Shown one piece after another: positions 5,985-7,816 of a DNA stretch of 7,816 nucleotides. The notes beneath the pieces are model-generated. The model did no database searches, was not told the origin of the DNA, and was given only the letters and a program-made list of their open reading frames with translations. How positions within the stretch are numbered: position 1 is the first letter of the stretch; the number at the start of each line of letters is the position of its first letter. A program made the translations under genes and the position numbers. Origin of the DNA: an uncultured Mycoplasmatota bacterium (lineage in GTDB: Bacteria > Bacillota_I > Bacilli_A > RF39 > UBA660). The stretch covers positions 1 to 7,816 of the forward strand of contig USIB01000059.1 in assembly GCA_900554615.1 (NCBI GenBank), written 5' to 3'.

Positions 5985-5995
5985 ATTAGTAGTGC

Positions 5996-6001
5996 AGGTG
6001 A
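5996..6001 (+). promoter_or_regulatory. Ribosome binding site of the ABC-F gene
   Basis: AGGTGA lies 5 bases before the ATG at 6007. The encoded N-terminus (MYYKICHGSVTLG) is a normal short lead-in to the first ABC domain, so this start needs no upstream extension. Confidence 0.7.
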
Positions 6002-6006
6002 TTATT

Positions 6007-7816
6007 ATGTATTATAAAATTTGTCATGGTAGTGTTACTCTTGGTAATAATACGGTTCTTGAAGATATTAATTTTTGTGTTAAAGATAATGAGAAAATTG
6101 GTATTGTAGGTAGAAATGGCTCGGGTAAAACGACTTTACTTAAGGCTATTACTTCAGAGTATGAAATTAATAGTGGTTATGAAGAAGTAGATATTATTTC
6201 TTCAGGAGACTTTAATATTGGTTATGTTAAACAGAATGATGGTTATAGTCTTGATATGAAGATGATAGATTATATTAGGAGTTCTTTTAAAGATATTCTT
6301 GATATTGAAAAGAAACTTAATATTTTAGAGGATAAAATGAGTACTCATTATGATGAAAAGATAGTAAGTAAATATAATGATCTTTTATCTAGATATGAAT
6401 ATATAGGTGGTTATAAATATAAGAAAGAGATAGAAGTTATTTTAAGTAAGTTTGATTTTAGTGATAAGGATAAGTATAGGTGTTTGAATGAGTTTTCTGG
6501 TGGTCAAATTACAAAGTTATCTTTGATTAGGCTTCTGCTATCGAAACCTGATTTACTTATTTTAGATGAACCTACTAATCACTTAGATATTAAGGCTATA
6601 GAATGGCTTGAGGATTACTTAAAGGGATACAAGGGCTCTATTATTTTGGTTAGTCATGATAGAATGTTTTTGGATAATGTTTGTAATGTGATATATGATA
6701 TTGAGTATGGTAGTTTAACTAGATATAGTGGTAATTATTCTTATTTTGTTAAGAAGAAGGAAGAGGATTATATAAGAAATCTTAATGATTATGAAAGGCA
6801 ACAAAGGGAGATTAAGAGACTACTGGATATTGCAGATAGATTTAGGTATAAGCCAACGAAGGCTGGTATGGCAATGTCAAAATTAAAGCAAATTGAGAGA
6901 ATGGTATTAATAGATAAACCTGATAAGGCTAATACAAAGTCTTTTAAGATTAATTTTAGTCCGGATATGAATAGTTATAGAGATGTTCTTAAGGTTAAAA
7001 ATCTTTCTATTGGTTATGATAGGGAGTTATGTAAGTTATCTTTTGAGGTGGAAAGAGGGGACAGACTTGGTATTATTGGTGAGAATGGTATTGGTAAGAG
7101 TACGCTTCTTAAGACTATTATGGGGGAAGTATCTTCACTTGGTGGTAAGTTTGTTTTTGGAGATAGGGTTAATATTGGTTACTTTTCACAAGCATTAGAT
7201 AATCTTAATTATGATAATTCTATTTATGATGAGATTGATAAGGAGTTTCCTAGACTTACACCTAATGAGATTAGAACTCTTCTTGGGGCTTTTGAATTTA
7301 GTGGGGAAGATGTCTTTAAAAAAATTAAGGATTTATCTGGTGGTGAAAAGGTTAGAGTTAGTTTATGCAAGATTTTGAATAAAAAACCTAATGTTCTTAT
7401 CTTAGATGAACCTACGAATCACTTGGATATTATTGGTAAAGATACTATTGAGAGGATGCTTACTAGTTATAAAGGTACTATTATTATGGTTAGCCATGAT
7501 AGATATCTTATTAAGAATGTTTGCAATAGACTTCTTGTTATGGAAGATGGCAGAAGTACTTTATATAATTATGGTTATAATGAGTATTTGGAGAAGACTA
7601 GGTTTAATAATATAAGTAATGATAATAAGGTTAAGATAGAAAAGAAGAAAAGTACTGATAAAAAGGTAGATTTTTTTGATAGAAATAAAATGATTAAGAA
7701 AATAGAGAAGGATATTTTTGAATTAGAAGAGAGACTTAGTAATCTTAATAATGAACTTTTAAAGGAAGATGTTTATATGGATATTAATAAGGCTAATTTG
7801 ATTAAGTTAGAGATTG
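6007..7816 (+). CDS. ABC-F family ATPase (translation factor / ribosome-associated), cut by the right edge
   Basis: Soluble protein with two ABC ATPase domains and no membrane segments, the ABC-F arrangement. Members bind the ribosomal E site to relieve stalling or, in some branches, give antibiotic protection. The frame is open from ATG 6007 to the window end, 603 codons, with no stop seen. Domain 1 has Walker A GRNGSGKT (35-42), signature FSGGQ (163-167), Walker B/glutamate LDEPTNHLD (186-194) and H-loop His217. The interdomain helical linker runs about 244-300 with tip RFRYKPTKAGMAMSK (278-292). Domain 2 has GENGIGKST (358-366), LSGGEK (443-448), LDEPTNHLD (466-474) and His497. From about 540 the chain is Lys/Glu-rich and looks coiled-coil, like the C-terminal extension of Uup/YfmR-type proteins. 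The linker tip is short, which favours a housekeeping member over a resistance one, but I cannot fix the subfamily. The start is supported by AGGTGA at 5996-6001. No in-frame TGA occurs. Confidence 0.93.
   Translation, partial: MYYKICHGSVTLGNNTVLEDINFCVKDNEKIGIVGRNGSGKTTLLKAITSEYEINSGYEEVDIISSGDFNIGYVKQNDGYSLDMKMIDYIRSSFKDILDIEKKLNILEDKMSTHYDEKIVSKYNDLLSRYEYIGGYKYKKEIEVILSKFDFSDKDKYRCLNEFSGGQITKLSLIRLLLSKPDLLILDEPTNHLDIKAIEWLEDYLKGYKGSIILVSHDRMFLDNVCNVIYDIEYGSLTRYSGNYSYFVKKKEEDYIRNLNDYERQQREIKRLLDIADRFRYKPTKAGMAMSKLKQIERMVLIDKPDKANTKSFKINFSPDMNSYRDVLKVKNLSIGYDRELCKLSFEVERGDRLGIIGENGIGKSTLLKTIMGEVSSLGGKFVFGDRVNIGYFSQALDNLNYDNSIYDEIDKEFPRLTPNEIRTLLGAFEFSGEDVFKKIKDLSGGEKVRVSLCKILNKKPNVLILDEPTNHLDIIGKDTIERMLTSYKGTIIMVSHDRYLIKNVCNRLLVMEDGRSTLYNYGYNEYLEKTRFNNISNDNKVKIEKKKSTDKKVDFFDRNKMIKKIEKDIFELEERLSNLNNELLKEDVYMDINKANLIKLEI

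Noticed and set aside
6983..7198. 71-codon + strand open frame
   Set aside because: It is in a shifted frame inside the second ABC domain of the ABC-F gene, which is continuous in the correct frame with all motifs. The Leu/Val-rich translation is typical of a frame shadow.
7406..7615. 69-codon + strand open frame
   Set aside because: It is also a shifted-frame shadow within the ABC-F gene, over the second Walker B and H-loop region.
1..7816. CRISPR array, tRNA, rRNA or insertion sequence
   Set aside because: I saw no regularly spaced repeats, no cloverleaf or rRNA-like stretch, and no transposase or terminal inverted repeats. The repeats at 5855-5917 are only two copies and are hairpins.

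Overview
The window is 7.8 kb of AT-rich DNA (GC visibly low, roughly 30%) from a bacterium of the low-GC Firmicutes/Tenericutes type. Codons are strongly A/T-ending, arginine is mostly AGA, Shine-Dalgarno (SD) sequences are purine-rich, and promoters are of the sigma-A type with extended -10 elements. All genes are on the + strand. No in-frame TGA occurs in any gene and tryptophan is TGG, so the window does not separate genetic code 11 from code 4. An uncultured gut-type Bacilli/Mollicutes relative is a plausible source, but there is no marker gene to fix the lineage.

Layout. Positions 1-480 are the C-terminal two thirds of an ATP-binding subunit of a polar amino acid ABC importer, cut by the left edge. 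Positions 481-557 hold a promoter with a palindrome on its -35 box. Positions 558-5257 are a compact arginine deiminase (ADI) operon: a 771-residue single-chain fusion of arginine deiminase and ornithine carbamoyltransferase (OTC), then carbamate kinase (1-base overlap), then a YfcC-family membrane transporter (6-base gap) that probably exchanges arginine for ornithine. A strong intrinsic terminator closes the operon. Positions 5350-5853 encode an unrecognised 167-residue soluble protein. Positions 5854-6006 hold two related tandem hairpins, a terminator-like hairpin and a promoter. From 6007 to the right edge is a tandem-ABC ABC-F protein, cut before its stop codon.

How the genes work together. 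The arc genes encode the whole fermentative arginine pathway. Arginine is deiminated to citrulline and ammonia, citrulline is phosphorolysed to ornithine and carbamoyl phosphate, and carbamate kinase uses carbamoyl phosphate to make ATP. The membrane protein would bring arginine in and ornithine out, and the upstream importer may also supply cationic amino acids.

The standout feature is the fusion of the first two enzymes. Both halves keep their catalytic residues, and no ATG, GTG or TTG start codon lies in frame in the linker, so the OTC half cannot be made separately by ordinary initiation. The most interesting non-coding signals are the repeated hairpin pair before the ABC-F gene and the palindrome over the arc promoter.
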